Shown here in pieces: positions 7,387 to 15,906 of a DNA stretch of 64,000 nucleotides. A model generated the notes under the pieces. It had not been told where the DNA came from, did no database searches, and saw only the letters and a program-made list of their open reading frames with translations. The stretch comes from an uncultured Clostridia bacterium (GTDB taxonomy: Bacteria; Bacillota; Clostridia; Lachnospirales; Lachnospiraceae): assembly GCA_937896665.1 (NCBI GenBank), contig CALBNS010000087.1, positions 1-64,000 on the forward strand, read 5' to 3'. Each line of letters starts with the position of its first letter. Position 1 is the stretch's first letter. Position numbers and translations under genes: made by a program.

Positions 7387-9364
7387 ACTTTGGAGAGAAG
7401 AACTGCGACATCAGACAGCATTGATTTTTGTCACAGTCTTTACATTTTTGTTGGAGTTGGTATATTTTGTGCTTTCTGTGCAGAATACAATTACGCAGAA
7501 GATTGCATATAACCAGGCAATGTATACAAGTGTAACTTACAGAGAGGATATTATTTACGGTTTGACACGTTTATGCCAGCCGCAATGGTTGCTTGCGATA
7601 CTTACTATTGGTCTTGCAGTTTATAGTGCATTCAGTGGATTCCATTTTTTGCATTCCAAGAAACAGATGGATTTCTACGGAGCACTTCCAATTACGAGGA
7701 GTCGTAAATTCACAGTTTTAGCAGGCAGTCAGATTAGTATTTACATCGTGCCTCTGTTTGTGACAATGATTTTAAAAGTACTGGTGATCAGTATGACGGG
7801 GTATGCCAGCTCTGCAATCATGCAAAACATCGGTTATTCATTGCTTTGCGGTATCGTAGTTTTTTTAGTTACCTGGGCATTTGCAGTATTAGCGATGGTT
7901 CTAACAGGGCATACGTTTATTGCGGCTTTAGGGTTTGGGATTATTTCAACTTATGTACCGCTGATTTTAAGATATCTTGTACCAAATTATCAGAGTATAT
8001 TTTATGAAACATACGTTGCCAGCAAAAGTAATTTAGAAATATGGGATTATTTCTCGCCGGCATCTTTGAGCTATCGAGTGATTTCACGTTTCAACCAGTG
8101 GCAGTTTGCTGAACATAGTAAGTGGATAGTTGCCTCAGTGCTTGTAGCCGGGTTTGTTGTAGTACTGGCATATTTCCTTTTCTTAAAAAGACCGGCCGAG
8201 TCAGCAGGAAGAGCAATCGTTTTTCCGCAAATGAAGGTAACGCTTCGTTTCTTAATTGTCATTCCTATGGCGTTATATGCAGGACTTTATCTTTCAATGT
8301 TTTCGTGGAATATTGATAAAATATGGTTGGTCGTAGGAGTGATTCTTGGAGTGATTTTCTTCCATGCAATTGTAGAATGGATATATGAGTTTAATATTCG
8401 TACGGTCTTTTCGCATAAGCTTGATATTGCCGTGACCCTGGCATGTTGCTTTTTATTCGTCCTATTTTTCTGGATGGATCTTGGAGGATATGATAGTTTC
8501 GTTCCGAAGGCAAATGAAGTGGAGAGTGCGGTAATTTTCACAGGTAACCTTAGAAACGGATATTACTGGGAACGCTACGATAAACTTCCACAGATGTCGC
8601 AAGAAGCGGTAGAAGATGTAATTACATTTGCAGAATATGTGGTGGAAGAACGTCTTACCTCGGATGAAGATTATACTTATGCAGATGAGATTTGTGTAAT
8701 CTATGCAATGAAAGATGGAAGCATAAAGCGTAGACATTATTATGTGAAAGAAGATTTTGATTATAGCTTGTTCGAAAAATGTTATGACACACCGGAATAT
8801 AAGCCAGCGGTGTATAGAATTTATCAGACTGACATCAGCCGAATAGGCAGCATACAGTTTTATGATGGTGCCAATCGAGGACAAACAATGTTGGAGAAAG
8901 ATAAAATAGAGCAGTTTCTAAGTATTTATCTGGAAGAACTTAAAAAAGCCAGTTATCAGGAGATCTGCTCACTTATTCCAGTGGCAGAGGCTATGATTAG
9001 TATGCCGGATGGACGGCAGGAAAATTATGTTATCTATCCGATATTTGAAGAGACAATTGCATTTTTAGAGGAAAACGATGTTCCATTATTCGATATATCA
9101 AAATATACAATCAAGAAGGCGGTACTTTCTATCTGGGATGAAAAGTACAATATGGAGCAGAAGTATGTCATTACAGATGAAGCGTTATTGGATTCTTACC
9201 GTGATCAATATATCGTAGCCGGAGATACTTATCTGTATAAATGGGGGAAAAACGTAGAAATAGAATATATGACAGCCACAGTAGAGAATGAGAGTGAAAG
9301 CATGGAAGTGAATTTGGTAACAGATATGGAGACTGTGAAACGACTCTTAGAATCAATTCAATAG
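7361..9364 (+). CDS. ABC transporter permease with large C-terminal extracellular domain
   Basis: 667 residues from the ATG at 7361, which has GGAG 13 bases upstream; an upstream in-frame ATG at 7301 lies deep inside the ATPase gene and is not credible. Residues 1 to about 380 carry the membrane segments (ALIFVTVFTFLLELVYFV, LLAILTIGLAVYSAF, AFAVLAMVLTGHTFIAALG, FLIVIPMALYAGLYLSMF, AVTLACCFLFVLFFWM). The remaining roughly 280 residues are soluble, acidic and without membrane segments (from ANEVESAVIFTGN), resembling the C-terminal domain called DUF6449 in firmicute permeases (recalled, not searched). It pairs with the ATPase at 6487; substrate unknown. Confidence 0.85.
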   Translation: MTSKISYFKLWREELRHQTALIFVTVFTFLLELVYFVLSVQNTITQKIAYNQAMYTSVTYREDIIYGLTRLCQPQWLLAILTIGLAVYSAFSGFHFLHSKKQMDFYGALPITRSRKFTVLAGSQISIYIVPLFVTMILKVLVISMTGYASSAIMQNIGYSLLCGIVVFLVTWAFAVLAMVLTGHTFIAALGFGIISTYVPLILRYLVPNYQSIFYETYVASKSNLEIWDYFSPASLSYRVISRFNQWQFAEHSKWIVASVLVAGFVVVLAYFLFLKRPAESAGRAIVFPQMKVTLRFLIVIPMALYAGLYLSMFSWNIDKIWLVVGVILGVIFFHAIVEWIYEFNIRTVFSHKLDIAVTLACCFLFVLFFWMDLGGYDSFVPKANEVESAVIFTGNLRNGYYWERYDKLPQMSQEAVEDVITFAEYVVEERLTSDEDYTYADEICVIYAMKDGSIKRRHYYVKEDFDYSLFEKCYDTPEYKPAVYRIYQTDISRIGSIQFYDGANRGQTMLEKDKIEQFLSIYLEELKKASYQEICSLIPVAEAMISMPDGRQENYVIYPIFEETIAFLEENDVPLFDISKYTIKKAVLSIWDEKYNMEQKYVITDEALLDSYRDQYIVAGDTYLYKWGKNVEIEYMTATVENESESMEVNLVTDMETVKRLLESIQ

Positions 9365-9375
9365 ACACAAAAAAG

Positions 9376-9405
9376 AATGGGGCACGCAGATTGCGAAGCC
9401 CCATT
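9376..9405. terminator. Bidirectional terminator between convergent genes
   Basis: AATGGGGC (9376-9383) pairs with GCCCCATT (9398-9405), with an A-run before and T residues after, between the permease and the convergent ABC-F gene. Confidence 0.7.
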
Positions 9406-9430
9406 TAGTATCTGTAAGTGTTTTGTTAGA

Positions 9431-10987
9431 TTAAAAGATCTTTGTGGTCCATTTTGTGCAGTCCCATACCTCATTTACAACATCACGGTAAAATTCCGGC
9501 TCATGACAGATGAGCAGGACACTTCCTTTGTATGCGGATAAGGCACGTTTTAATTCCTCTTTTGCGTCTACATCCAAGTGGTTGGTAGGTTCGTCCAGAA
9601 GAAGAATATTCGTTTCGCGATTAATCAATTTGCAAAGTCTTACTTTTGCCTGTTCCCCACCGCTTAATACACGTACCTGACTTTCAATATGTTTGGTAGT
9701 CAGACCACATTTTGCGAGTGCTGAGCGGACTTCATATTGTGTAAAGGATGGGAATTCTTTCCAAATCTCATCAATGCAGGTTGTGGAATTATCCGGTGCA
9801 CCTTCCTGTTCAAAATAGCCAATCATCAGGTTCTCGCCAAGTTCCACACAACCACTCAATGGCTGGCTCAGTCCCAAAATACTTTTTAAAAGTGTTGTCT
9901 TTCCAATTCCATTAGCACCTACAAGTGCAATCTTGTGTCCGCGTTCCATGGCAAGTGTAAGCGGTTTAGAAAGAGGCTCATTATAGCCGATTACTAAGTC
10001 TTTTGTCTCAAATATGTATCTTCCGGGAGTTCTTCCTTCTTTAAAATGAAACTCTGGTTTTGGACGTTCTTGGGCAAGCTCGATTAAGTCCATCTTATCT
10101 AGTTTCTTCTGGCGCGACATTGCCATGTTTCTTGTAGAGACACGTGCTTTATTTCTGGCAACGAAGTCCTTTAACTCACTGATTTCCTGTTGCTGGCGTT
10201 TATAGGCGGCTTCCAGCTGTGCCTTTTTGACAGCATAAACTTCTTCAAAATGTTCATAATCACCTACATAACGGTTCAATTCCTGATTTTCCATATGGTA
10301 GATGATATTGATTACTTCATTTAGAAATGGGATGTCATGGGAAATTAAAATGAAGGCATTTTCATATTCAATAAGGTAGCGCTTCAGCCATGTAATATGT
10401 TCCTCGTCTAAGTAGTTCGTTGGCTCATCAAGCAGCAGAATATCCGGTTTTTCTAAAAGCAGTTTTGCGAGAAGCACTTTGGTTCGTTGTCCGCCGCTTA
10501 AGTCTGTAACATCACGGTCCAGACCAATATCCAAAAGTCCCAGAGCACGTGCAACTTCTTCGACTTTCGCGTCGATGACATAGAAATCGTGGAGTGTCAA
10601 AGTGTCTTGGATTGTCCCTAATTCTTCCATCAAAACCATCATTTCTTCATCATTCACATTGCCTAAGGAGTCGCAGATTTCATTCATCTTGGCTTCTAAT
10701 TCAAACAGATAGGAGAAGGCGGATTTTAATACGTCACGAATCGTTTGACCCTTTTCAAGCACAGTGTGCTGATCCAAATAGCCTACACGTACATTTTTTG
10801 CCCATTCAATTTTTCCTTCGTCAGGCTGCAGTTTTCCGGTTACGATATTTAAAAATGTGGATTTTCCTTCACCATTAGCCCCGACAAGGCCGATGTGTTC
10901 CCCTTTTAAAAGACGAAATGACACATCACCGAAGATGGCACGGTCCCCAAATCCATGTGATAAATGTTCAACATTTAATATACTCAT
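9431..10987 (-). CDS. ABC-F family ATPase (YkpA/YbiT-like)
   Basis: 518 residues with two complete ABC cassettes and no membrane segment. Walker A motifs GANGEGKST (near 37) and GANGIGKTT (near 345), signatures LSGGQRTKVLLAKLL and LSGGEQAKVRLCKLI, Walker B LLLDEPTNYLDEEH and LLLDEPTNHLDVDA. A charged linker (about 235-300) joins the cassettes, as in ABC-F proteins that act on the ribosome (translation factors or ribosome protection). Closest in form to YkpA/YbiT, so a housekeeping role is likelier than drug resistance. Monocistronic on the minus strand; GGAGC precedes the ATG. Confidence 0.88.
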   Translation of the reverse strand: MSILNVEHLSHGFGDRAIFGDVSFRLLKGEHIGLVGANGEGKSTFLNIVTGKLQPDEGKIEWAKNVRVGYLDQHTVLEKGQTIRDVLKSAFSYLFELEAKMNEICDSLGNVNDEEMMVLMEELGTIQDTLTLHDFYVIDAKVEEVARALGLLDIGLDRDVTDLSGGQRTKVLLAKLLLEKPDILLLDEPTNYLDEEHITWLKRYLIEYENAFILISHDIPFLNEVINIIYHMENQELNRYVGDYEHFEEVYAVKKAQLEAAYKRQQQEISELKDFVARNKARVSTRNMAMSRQKKLDKMDLIELAQERPKPEFHFKEGRTPGRYIFETKDLVIGYNEPLSKPLTLAMERGHKIALVGANGIGKTTLLKSILGLSQPLSGCVELGENLMIGYFEQEGAPDNSTTCIDEIWKEFPSFTQYEVRSALAKCGLTTKHIESQVRVLSGGEQAKVRLCKLINRETNILLLDEPTNHLDVDAKEELKRALSAYKGSVLLICHEPEFYRDVVNEVWDCTKWTTKIF

Positions 10988-11036
10988 TGTAATTGCTCCT
11001 TCTGGTCATTCTTCCAAAACATTTTACATGAAAAGG

Positions 11037-11069
11037 GGAGCATAGTAAAGCTTAACTTTACTATGCTCC
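11037..11069 (-). terminator. Terminator of spore-coat gene pair
   Basis: Perfect 14-bp stem GGAGCATAGTAAAG (11037-11050) with CTTTACTATGCTCC (11056-11069). On the minus strand it is followed by CCTTTT, placing it at the end of the 11083-11535 operon. Confidence 0.85.
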
Positions 11070-11082
11070 AATCAGCAGACTG

Positions 11083-11340
11083 TTATTTCATGGAAGGTTG
11101 TGTCAGAATGTTCTTGACATGTTGGATTTCCTGCTGGCTGGCTTTAGCAGCAGGTACATAATAGCTTTTTTCACGTGCAACCTGAAAAAGTTTTTCCTGC
11201 GAAGTTTCGCATTCGTTTCGGATTTGTTTTAAGCATTGTTTCAATTCCTTATTTTCTGTCTGAGGAATCATATCACCAAACATTTTTAATTCTCCGTTTA
11301 CACCAACAAGTGCATCGGAAACCATTGTTTTTTCGTCCAT
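11083..11340 (-). CDS. Spore coat protein, CotF-like
   Basis: 85 residues, helical and soluble, with the ending YYVPAAKASQQEIQHVKNIL, typical of short coat-F (ferritin-like four-helix) proteins of spore-forming clostridia. It probably pairs with the upstream 60-residue protein, the two together covering what is one coat-F domain elsewhere. GGAGGC lies just before the ATG, and the two genes are 12 bp apart in one operon. A structural role in the spore outer layers is inferred from the family. Confidence 0.75.
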   Translation of the reverse strand: MDEKTMVSDALVGVNGELKMFGDMIPQTENKELKQCLKQIRNECETSQEKLFQVAREKSYYVPAAKASQQEIQHVKNILTQPSMK

Positions 11341-11352
11341 AGTCGTGCCTCC

Positions 11353-11535
11353 TTATAAGAATTTCATTAAGTCTTGTTTGTTTTTCATTGCAGAATCTGC
11401 TGCATCCTGGAATAATTTTTTTACTTCAGGATCAGTTGCCTGATTTGCATAATCAGTCATTTTGCAATGTGTTGTCTCGTATCCGCCAATTAAGTGACGT
11501 AAGTTTTGCAGATCTAAAACAGAAATTTCAGCCAT
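11353..11535 (-). CDS. Small spore-coat/ferritin-like protein
   Basis: 60 residues: LQNLRHLIGGYETTHCKMTDYANQA, then DPEVKKLFQDAADSAMKNKQ. Two amphipathic helices resemble the first half of coat-F domains. AAGGAGG sits 8 bases before the ATG. First gene of a two-gene minus-strand operon with the CotF-like gene at 11083. Confidence 0.7.
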   Translation of the reverse strand: MAEISVLDLQNLRHLIGGYETTHCKMTDYANQATDPEVKKLFQDAADSAMKNKQDLMKFL

Positions 11536-11570
11536 GATGTTACCTCCTTGATGTTTTTATGGTTTCACCA

Positions 11571-11602
11571 ATTTAGTATGTTGATATTTTATAAAACTAT
11601 AC
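11571..11602 (-). promoter_or_regulatory. Candidate sporulation (sigma-E-like) promoter
   Basis: On the minus strand CATACTAAAT (11571-11580) lies 15 bp from GTATAGT (11596-11602). The -10 is close to the sigma-E form CATACAAT and the spacer is right; the -35 is weak. It would fit mother-cell expression of the coat genes. Confidence 0.4.
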
Positions 11603-11631
11603 GCAAAAGCAATCGAAGAAGCGTAAACTGC

Positions 11632-11661
11632 TTGAGTGAAGTACTGTAGATATGGTACAAT
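11632..11661 (+). promoter_or_regulatory. Promoter of CPBP protease gene
   Basis: TTGAGT (11632-11637), 18 bp, TACAAT (11656-11661), 37 bp before the start codon. Confidence 0.55.
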
Positions 11662-11698
11662 CCTTAATGAAAGAGAAAATATAGAGAAGGTGATATGA

Positions 11699-12658
11699 AT
11701 GGAAGAAACTAGAAAAAAATTAAAACCATATCATGGGATTATCGTGTTGGCATTAGCCGCTTTTATACTGTTTTTTTTGAATCCTAATGTGGCATATTTA
11801 CTTGGATTATATGGGAACTACAGTTTGTATGGTACATTGTTAGGGCAGTTTACATTGCTTGCATTGGCAGTGGTTGTCGTGTTGCTTGCAAAGGTAGATT
11901 TGAAAACAGTTTTTCCGATTAAGAGATTGAAACTCTCCTATCTGTTCGGCGCAGTTCTTCTCTGGTGGGGAGCCTTGAAAGTTTCGGAAATTATTCAAAT
12001 TATTATGATGTATTTTTTCCCAGAGGGAGCGATGGAAGTAAACCAGCAACTTACGGATGTGTTTATGAGTGCTTCCTTTGTTATTTCGCTTACAATCGTG
12101 TCTTTAGCTCCGGCGGTTTGCGAAGAAGCAGTATTCCGTGGTGTGGCACTTCAAAGTTTTCGGGGACATAGAAGTAAATGGGTTGCAATCCTGGCTGTAA
12201 GTGCTGTATTTGGGGCATTTCACGGAAGCATTTTCCGCTTTTTTGGAACAATGATTCTTGGTGTGGTGTTTGCTTATATTGTGGTAGAAACAGATAACAT
12301 TCTTTATTCCTGTGTTCTGCATGCGCTCAATAACGGAATATCTATTGTGACGTTGTTCGTTTCTAATCTCATGTCAGGGCAGACAGCAGTGCAGGAAGAA
12401 GTGAATGCCATCATGGCAAATGGTGTGCCGTTAATGACAATCGGAGCTTATGTGATGCGGGGTGCTGCGGTTCCGTTTCTTTTGTATGTGGGCAATTATC
12501 TCATTCATAAAAAAACGAAACCGTTGTTTGGGAAAGGAGAAACAAAGAAAGTGCTTCTTTTGTTCTTAGCTTCCTTTGCATTCCTTTTAGTAGGATTTTT
12601 AATCATAGCGGCATCCTTTATTCTAGACAAAGATTTTATGAACAGTTTCATGTACTAG
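11699..12658 (+). CDS. CPBP-family intramembrane metalloprotease (CAAX protease-like)
   Basis: 319 residues with about eight membrane segments. The Abi/CPBP motifs are complete: EEAVFRG (motif 1, EExxxR), FGAFHGSIFRF (motif 2, FxxxH) and LHALNNG (motif 3, HxxxN). These place the metal site within the membrane. Family members process prenylated proteins or peptides or give bacteriocin self-immunity; no partner gene here points to a substrate. ATG at 11699 follows AGAAGGTGA. The last four bases overlap the convergent amidotransferase gene, so read-through would make antisense RNA. Confidence 0.85.
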   Translation: MEETRKKLKPYHGIIVLALAAFILFFLNPNVAYLLGLYGNYSLYGTLLGQFTLLALAVVVVLLAKVDLKTVFPIKRLKLSYLFGAVLLWWGALKVSEIIQIIMMYFFPEGAMEVNQQLTDVFMSASFVISLTIVSLAPAVCEEAVFRGVALQSFRGHRSKWVAILAVSAVFGAFHGSIFRFFGTMILGVVFAYIVVETDNILYSCVLHALNNGISIVTLFVSNLMSGQTAVQEEVNAIMANGVPLMTIGAYVMRGAAVPFLLYVGNYLIHKKTKPLFGKGETKKVLLLFLASFAFLLVGFLIIAASFILDKDFMNSFMY

Positions 12659-13359
12659 CAATCCGAAATGCTGCGTATAAATGCAAAAAATAATTGCTTC
12701 ATGTTAGACGAATTTTGAAGCATATTTTCCGGGTGCCATTGTACTCCTATGACGAAGGGGTGCGATGGCATTTCGATTGCCTCGATGATGTGGTCTGAGG
12801 TGTGACCGGACGCGATAAGTCCGTCGCCAAGACGGTTAACTGCCTGATGGTGAAAACTGTTTGTATATGCAAAGTTTCCAAGAATCCGATTCATGCGTGT
12901 CTGTGGTGAAAATGTGACCTTGTGGCTGATATCCTTTCGAGCATTGCTGGTCTGCATATGGTTTAGTACGGATTCATCAAGCAAAGAAAGATCCTGATAA
13001 ATCGTACCCCCACAGGCTACATTTAATACCTGCATACCTCGACAAATAGAAAGAATAGGTTTTTGTGAGGAAAGAGCAGCTTTCATTAGACGAATTTGAA
13101 AGATGTCCAGAGTAATGTCGGTGTTCCCAATACCAACTGCCGGTTCTTCACCAAAAAGGAGAGGAGTGATGTCCTCGCCCCCACAGAATAAGAATCCATC
13201 ACACAATTCAATATAGGAAGAGATAGCCTGATTGGATTTAATCAAGGGCAGTATAATGGGCAGTCCGCTTACAGTCTTGATTGCCTGAATGTAGGCGTCA
13301 CTGACAAATTGGCGTTGGTTACAGATACCAGAGATTACGATTCCGATTTTTGCTTTCAT
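12655..13359 (-). CDS. Gamma-glutamyl-gamma-aminobutyrate hydrolase-like, peptidase C26
   Basis: 234 residues, class I glutamine amidotransferase fold. Nucleophile in SICRGMQ (Cys106), oxyanion region CGGEDITP, and the His-Glu pair in GVQWHPE (His209, Glu211). PuuD-type enzymes hydrolyse gamma-glutamyl bonds, for example gamma-Glu-GABA in putrescine breakdown. No other puu gene is nearby, so the true substrate may be another gamma-glutamyl peptide. It diverges from a dipeptidase gene, which suggests a peptide-salvage pair. AGGAAG precedes the ATG. Confidence 0.85.
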   Translation of the reverse strand: MKAKIGIVISGICNQRQFVSDAYIQAIKTVSGLPIILPLIKSNQAISSYIELCDGFLFCGGEDITPLLFGEEPAVGIGNTDITLDIFQIRLMKAALSSQKPILSICRGMQVLNVACGGTIYQDLSLLDESVLNHMQTSNARKDISHKVTFSPQTRMNRILGNFAYTNSFHHQAVNRLGDGLIASGHTSDHIIEAIEMPSHPFVIGVQWHPENMLQNSSNMKQLFFAFIRSISDC

Positions 13360-13423
13360 AAATACTTCCTTTTTTTACTAGAATAGACTATAATAGTATA
13401 GATTATTCAAGGAGTAGCTAATA
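13360..13423. promoter_or_regulatory. Divergent promoter region
   Basis: This 64-bp gap serves both flanking genes. TATAAT at 13389-13394 points to the dipeptidase gene. On the minus strand TTGAAT and TCTATT, 17 bp apart, point to the amidotransferase. CTATA-ATAG-TATAG at the centre is a possible shared operator. Confidence 0.45.
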
Positions 13424-14401
13424 ATGAATTTAATTGACATGCATTGCGATACATTTTGGAAGTTAATGGAAGAAAATGAGTGTTCCAATTTAAGAGAAAA
13501 TAAATATTGTGTTGATATGAAAAAGATGAAACATGCGGGGTGTATAGCACAGTTCTTTGCGTGTTTTATTTTTGTGCGCCAATTCAACGGAGACTATGAG
13601 GCGGGGTACGAATATGCGTTAAGCATGATAGAAAGAGCAAAACAGGAGTTTTATCAAAATAATACGGAGATTGCATTAGCAACAACAAAACAGGAGCTTT
13701 TATTGAATCAAAGAGAAAACAAGATTTCTGCTTTTTTAACAATAGAAGAAGGTGGGATCATTGCTGGGAAACATAAAAGATTGGAAACACTGTATGAGCA
13801 AGGAATTCGTCTAATGACACTATTGTGGAACCAAGAAAATTGTATAGGATTTCCGAACAGTAAGGATCCAATGATTATGTCACAGGGATTAAAACCATTT
13901 GGTAGGGAAATCGTGGAACGAATGAATGAACTGGGCATGATAATCGACGTGTCTCATCTATCTGACGGGGGATTCTGGGACGTTATAAGACTTAGTGACA
14001 GCCCGATTGTAGCATCCCATTCGAATGCGAGGGAATTGTGCAACCACCCACGAAATCTATCGGATGACATGATAAAAGCGTTGGCTACACGTGGTGGGAT
14101 TGCAGGAGTGAATTTCTACCCATACTTTTTGAATGGACAGGACAAAGCAGGTATCCAGGAGATTGTATCACATATTCGTTACATGCTCCATGTGGGTGGG
14201 GAAGATTTTGTATCACTTGGTACGGATTTTGATGGCTTTGATGATGCAAATAATGAAATTGCACACCTTGGAGAAATAGAACAACTGTATAATGCCCTGA
14301 AAAAAGAAGGGATTACTGAACGGCAGATTGAGAAAATCTGGTCGGGAAATATCATGAGGATAATAAATGATATTCTGGATAAAAAAGGAAATCGGCATTA
14401 G
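13424..14401 (+). CDS. Membrane dipeptidase, peptidase M19
   Basis: 325 residues. The zinc ligands of renal-dipeptidase-type enzymes are visible: MHCDT (His7, Asp9), the bridging Glu in FLTIEEGG, His in DVSHLSDGGFWDV and His in VASHSNARELCNHPRNLSDD, plus the ending LGTDFDG. No signal peptide, so cytosolic. It cleaves dipeptides, possibly including D-amino acid ones. AAGGAG precedes the ATG by 10 bases. Its neighbour across the divergent promoter is a gamma-glutamyl hydrolase. Confidence 0.9.
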   Translation: MNLIDMHCDTFWKLMEENECSNLRENKYCVDMKKMKHAGCIAQFFACFIFVRQFNGDYEAGYEYALSMIERAKQEFYQNNTEIALATTKQELLLNQRENKISAFLTIEEGGIIAGKHKRLETLYEQGIRLMTLLWNQENCIGFPNSKDPMIMSQGLKPFGREIVERMNELGMIIDVSHLSDGGFWDVIRLSDSPIVASHSNARELCNHPRNLSDDMIKALATRGGIAGVNFYPYFLNGQDKAGIQEIVSHIRYMLHVGGEDFVSLGTDFDGFDDANNEIAHLGEIEQLYNALKKEGITERQIEKIWSGNIMRIINDILDKKGNRH

Positions 14402-14414
14402 TCGATTTCCTTTT
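14383..14414. terminator. Bidirectional terminator, dipeptidase/argG
   Basis: AAAAGGAAATCG (14383-14394) pairs with CGATTTCCTTTT (14403-14414), with A- and T-runs on either side. It overlaps the dipeptidase stop codon and also ends argG from the other strand. Confidence 0.85.
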
Positions 14415-14435
14415 TTATGGATGATGACACATCTC

Positions 14436-15665
14436 TTATTTATTATTTTCAGCTTCAACCTCAGCCATCTTCATTGCACGAACCTTTAATGGAAGTCCGA
14501 ATAATGTGATGAATCCGTCTGCATCATGGTGGTCATATAAAACACCTGTTGTAAAGCTTGCTAATGATTCATTGTATAATGAGTATGGAGAAGTAGTACC
14601 GGCTTTGATAATGTTACCTTTGTAAAGTTTGAATTTTACTTCACCAGTAACATATTGCTGTGTTACTTCGATAAATGCCTGAACAGCTTCACGAAGTGGT
14701 GTGAACCATTTTCCTTCATAAACAATCTGAGCCATCTTGTTGCCCATATCTTTTTTAACTTCATATGTAGCACGGTCTAACACTAATTCTTCCAATTGCT
14801 GATGTGCTTCCATAAGGATTGTTCCGCCTGGAGTTTCGTATACACCACGAGATTTCATACCAACTACACGGTTTTCTACGATATCTACAATACCGATACC
14901 ATGTTTGCCACCAAGCTCATTTAATTTAGTGATGATTTCTGAAACTTTCATTTTTTCGCCATTTACACTTGTTGGAACACCTTTTTCAAATGTCATTGTT
15001 ACATATTCTGCTTCATCTGGAGCATTTTCAGGCGAAACACCAAGCACCAGAAGTTCATCATAGTTTGGTTCCTGTGCAGGATCTTCTAATTCAAGCCCTT
15101 CGTGGCTGATATGCCATAAGTTACGGTCACGGCTGTAGCTGTGGCTTGCATCAAATGGTAAGTCGATACCATGAGCTTTACAATATTCGATTTCCTCTTC
15201 ACGAGACTGCATTGTCCAAAGGTCTGTCATTCTCCAAGGAGCGATAATCTTAAGGTCCGGAGCAAGTGCCTTGATACCAAGTTCAAATCGAATCTGGTCA
15301 TTTCCTTTTCCTGTAGCACCATGGCAGATAGCAGTAGCACCTTCTTTTCTTGCAATTTCAACCAGTCTCTTGGCAATTACCGGACGTGCCATTGATGTTC
15401 CGAGTAAATATTTGTTTTCGTAAACTGCATTTGCCTGTACGCATGGAACGATGTATTCGTCACAGAATTCGTCGATGATGTTTTCGATGTATAATTTAGA
15501 AGCACCGGAAAGCTTTGCTCTTTCTTCCAATCCATCTAACTCTTCACCCTGTCCACAGTCAATACAGCAGCAGATTACTTCGTAATCAAAATTTTCTTTT
15601 AACCAAGGAATGATTGCTGTTGTATCAAGTCCGCCTGAATATGCTAAAACAACTTTTTCTTTCAT
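14436..15665 (-). CDS. argG: Argininosuccinate synthase
   Basis: 409 residues from the ATG at 15665, which has AGGAGG 8 bases upstream; the open frame extends further 5' but that part is hydrophobic junk overlapping the promoter. It ligates citrulline and aspartate with ATP. P-loop-like AYSGGLDTTAI near residue 8, ICHGATGKGNDQIRFE, and substrate segments SYSRDRNLWHISHEG and GTSPYSLY-like endings fit the family. It is transcribed away from the proBA-argCJBD operon, and the shared 240-bp gap holds candidate ArgR sites. argH is not next to it. Confidence 0.96.
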   Translation of the reverse strand: MKEKVVLAYSGGLDTTAIIPWLKENFDYEVICCCIDCGQGEELDGLEERAKLSGASKLYIENIIDEFCDEYIVPCVQANAVYENKYLLGTSMARPVIAKRLVEIARKEGATAICHGATGKGNDQIRFELGIKALAPDLKIIAPWRMTDLWTMQSREEEIEYCKAHGIDLPFDASHSYSRDRNLWHISHEGLELEDPAQEPNYDELLVLGVSPENAPDEAEYVTMTFEKGVPTSVNGEKMKVSEIITKLNELGGKHGIGIVDIVENRVVGMKSRGVYETPGGTILMEAHQQLEELVLDRATYEVKKDMGNKMAQIVYEGKWFTPLREAVQAFIEVTQQYVTGEVKFKLYKGNIIKAGTTSPYSLYNESLASFTTGVLYDHHDADGFITLFGLPLKVRAMKMAEVEAENNK

Positions 15666-15707
15666 AATAAAACCTCCTAAATTGTGATTACAAACTTTAA
15701 TATGCAC

Positions 15708-15736
15708 ACTATACTCCTCTTTGCTTATAAAATCAA
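15708..15736 (-). promoter_or_regulatory. argG promoter
   Basis: On the minus strand TTGATT (15731-15736), 17 bp, TATAGT (15708-15713). Confidence 0.7.
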
Positions 15737-15761
15737 GAGAAAATTTGGAAAAAATACAAGA

Positions 15762-15781
15762 TATGCATAAAGATATGCATA
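15762..15781. promoter_or_regulatory. Candidate arginine-repressor operator
   Basis: Two TATGCATA palindromes (15762-15769, 15774-15781) one helical turn apart, flanked on both sides by AAATACAAG repeats. They lie between the argG and proB promoters. ArgR/AhrC boxes are AT-rich paired palindromes in such places, but this version differs from the TGAATNNNNATTCA consensus, so the assignment is inference. Confidence 0.5.
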
Positions 15782-15817
15782 AAAATACAAGAAAATCGAA
15801 GTTTGATGCAGATAAAG

Positions 15818-15845
15818 CTTGACAAAAAAATCGAGAGTTGTACAA
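15818..15845 (+). promoter_or_regulatory. Promoter of proBA-arg operon
   Basis: TTGACA (15818-15823), 16 bp, TACAAT (15840-15845), 61 bp before proB. Confidence 0.75.
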
Positions 15846-15906
15846 TAATTTCATATGTTAGGGAATCCATTGCACTTATATGGGAAAGAAATGAGGGCTT
15901 TCACAG

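Noticed and set aside
9431..10987. Antibiotic-resistance ABC-F
   Set aside because: Motifs and length fit the housekeeping YkpA/YbiT group better; no resistance-type leader peptide or linked resistance gene is seen.
15666..15854. 63-codon N-terminal extension of argG
   Set aside because: It overlaps the promoter and leader, is hydrophobic and unlike any ArgG; the ATG at 15665 has an AGGAGG site.
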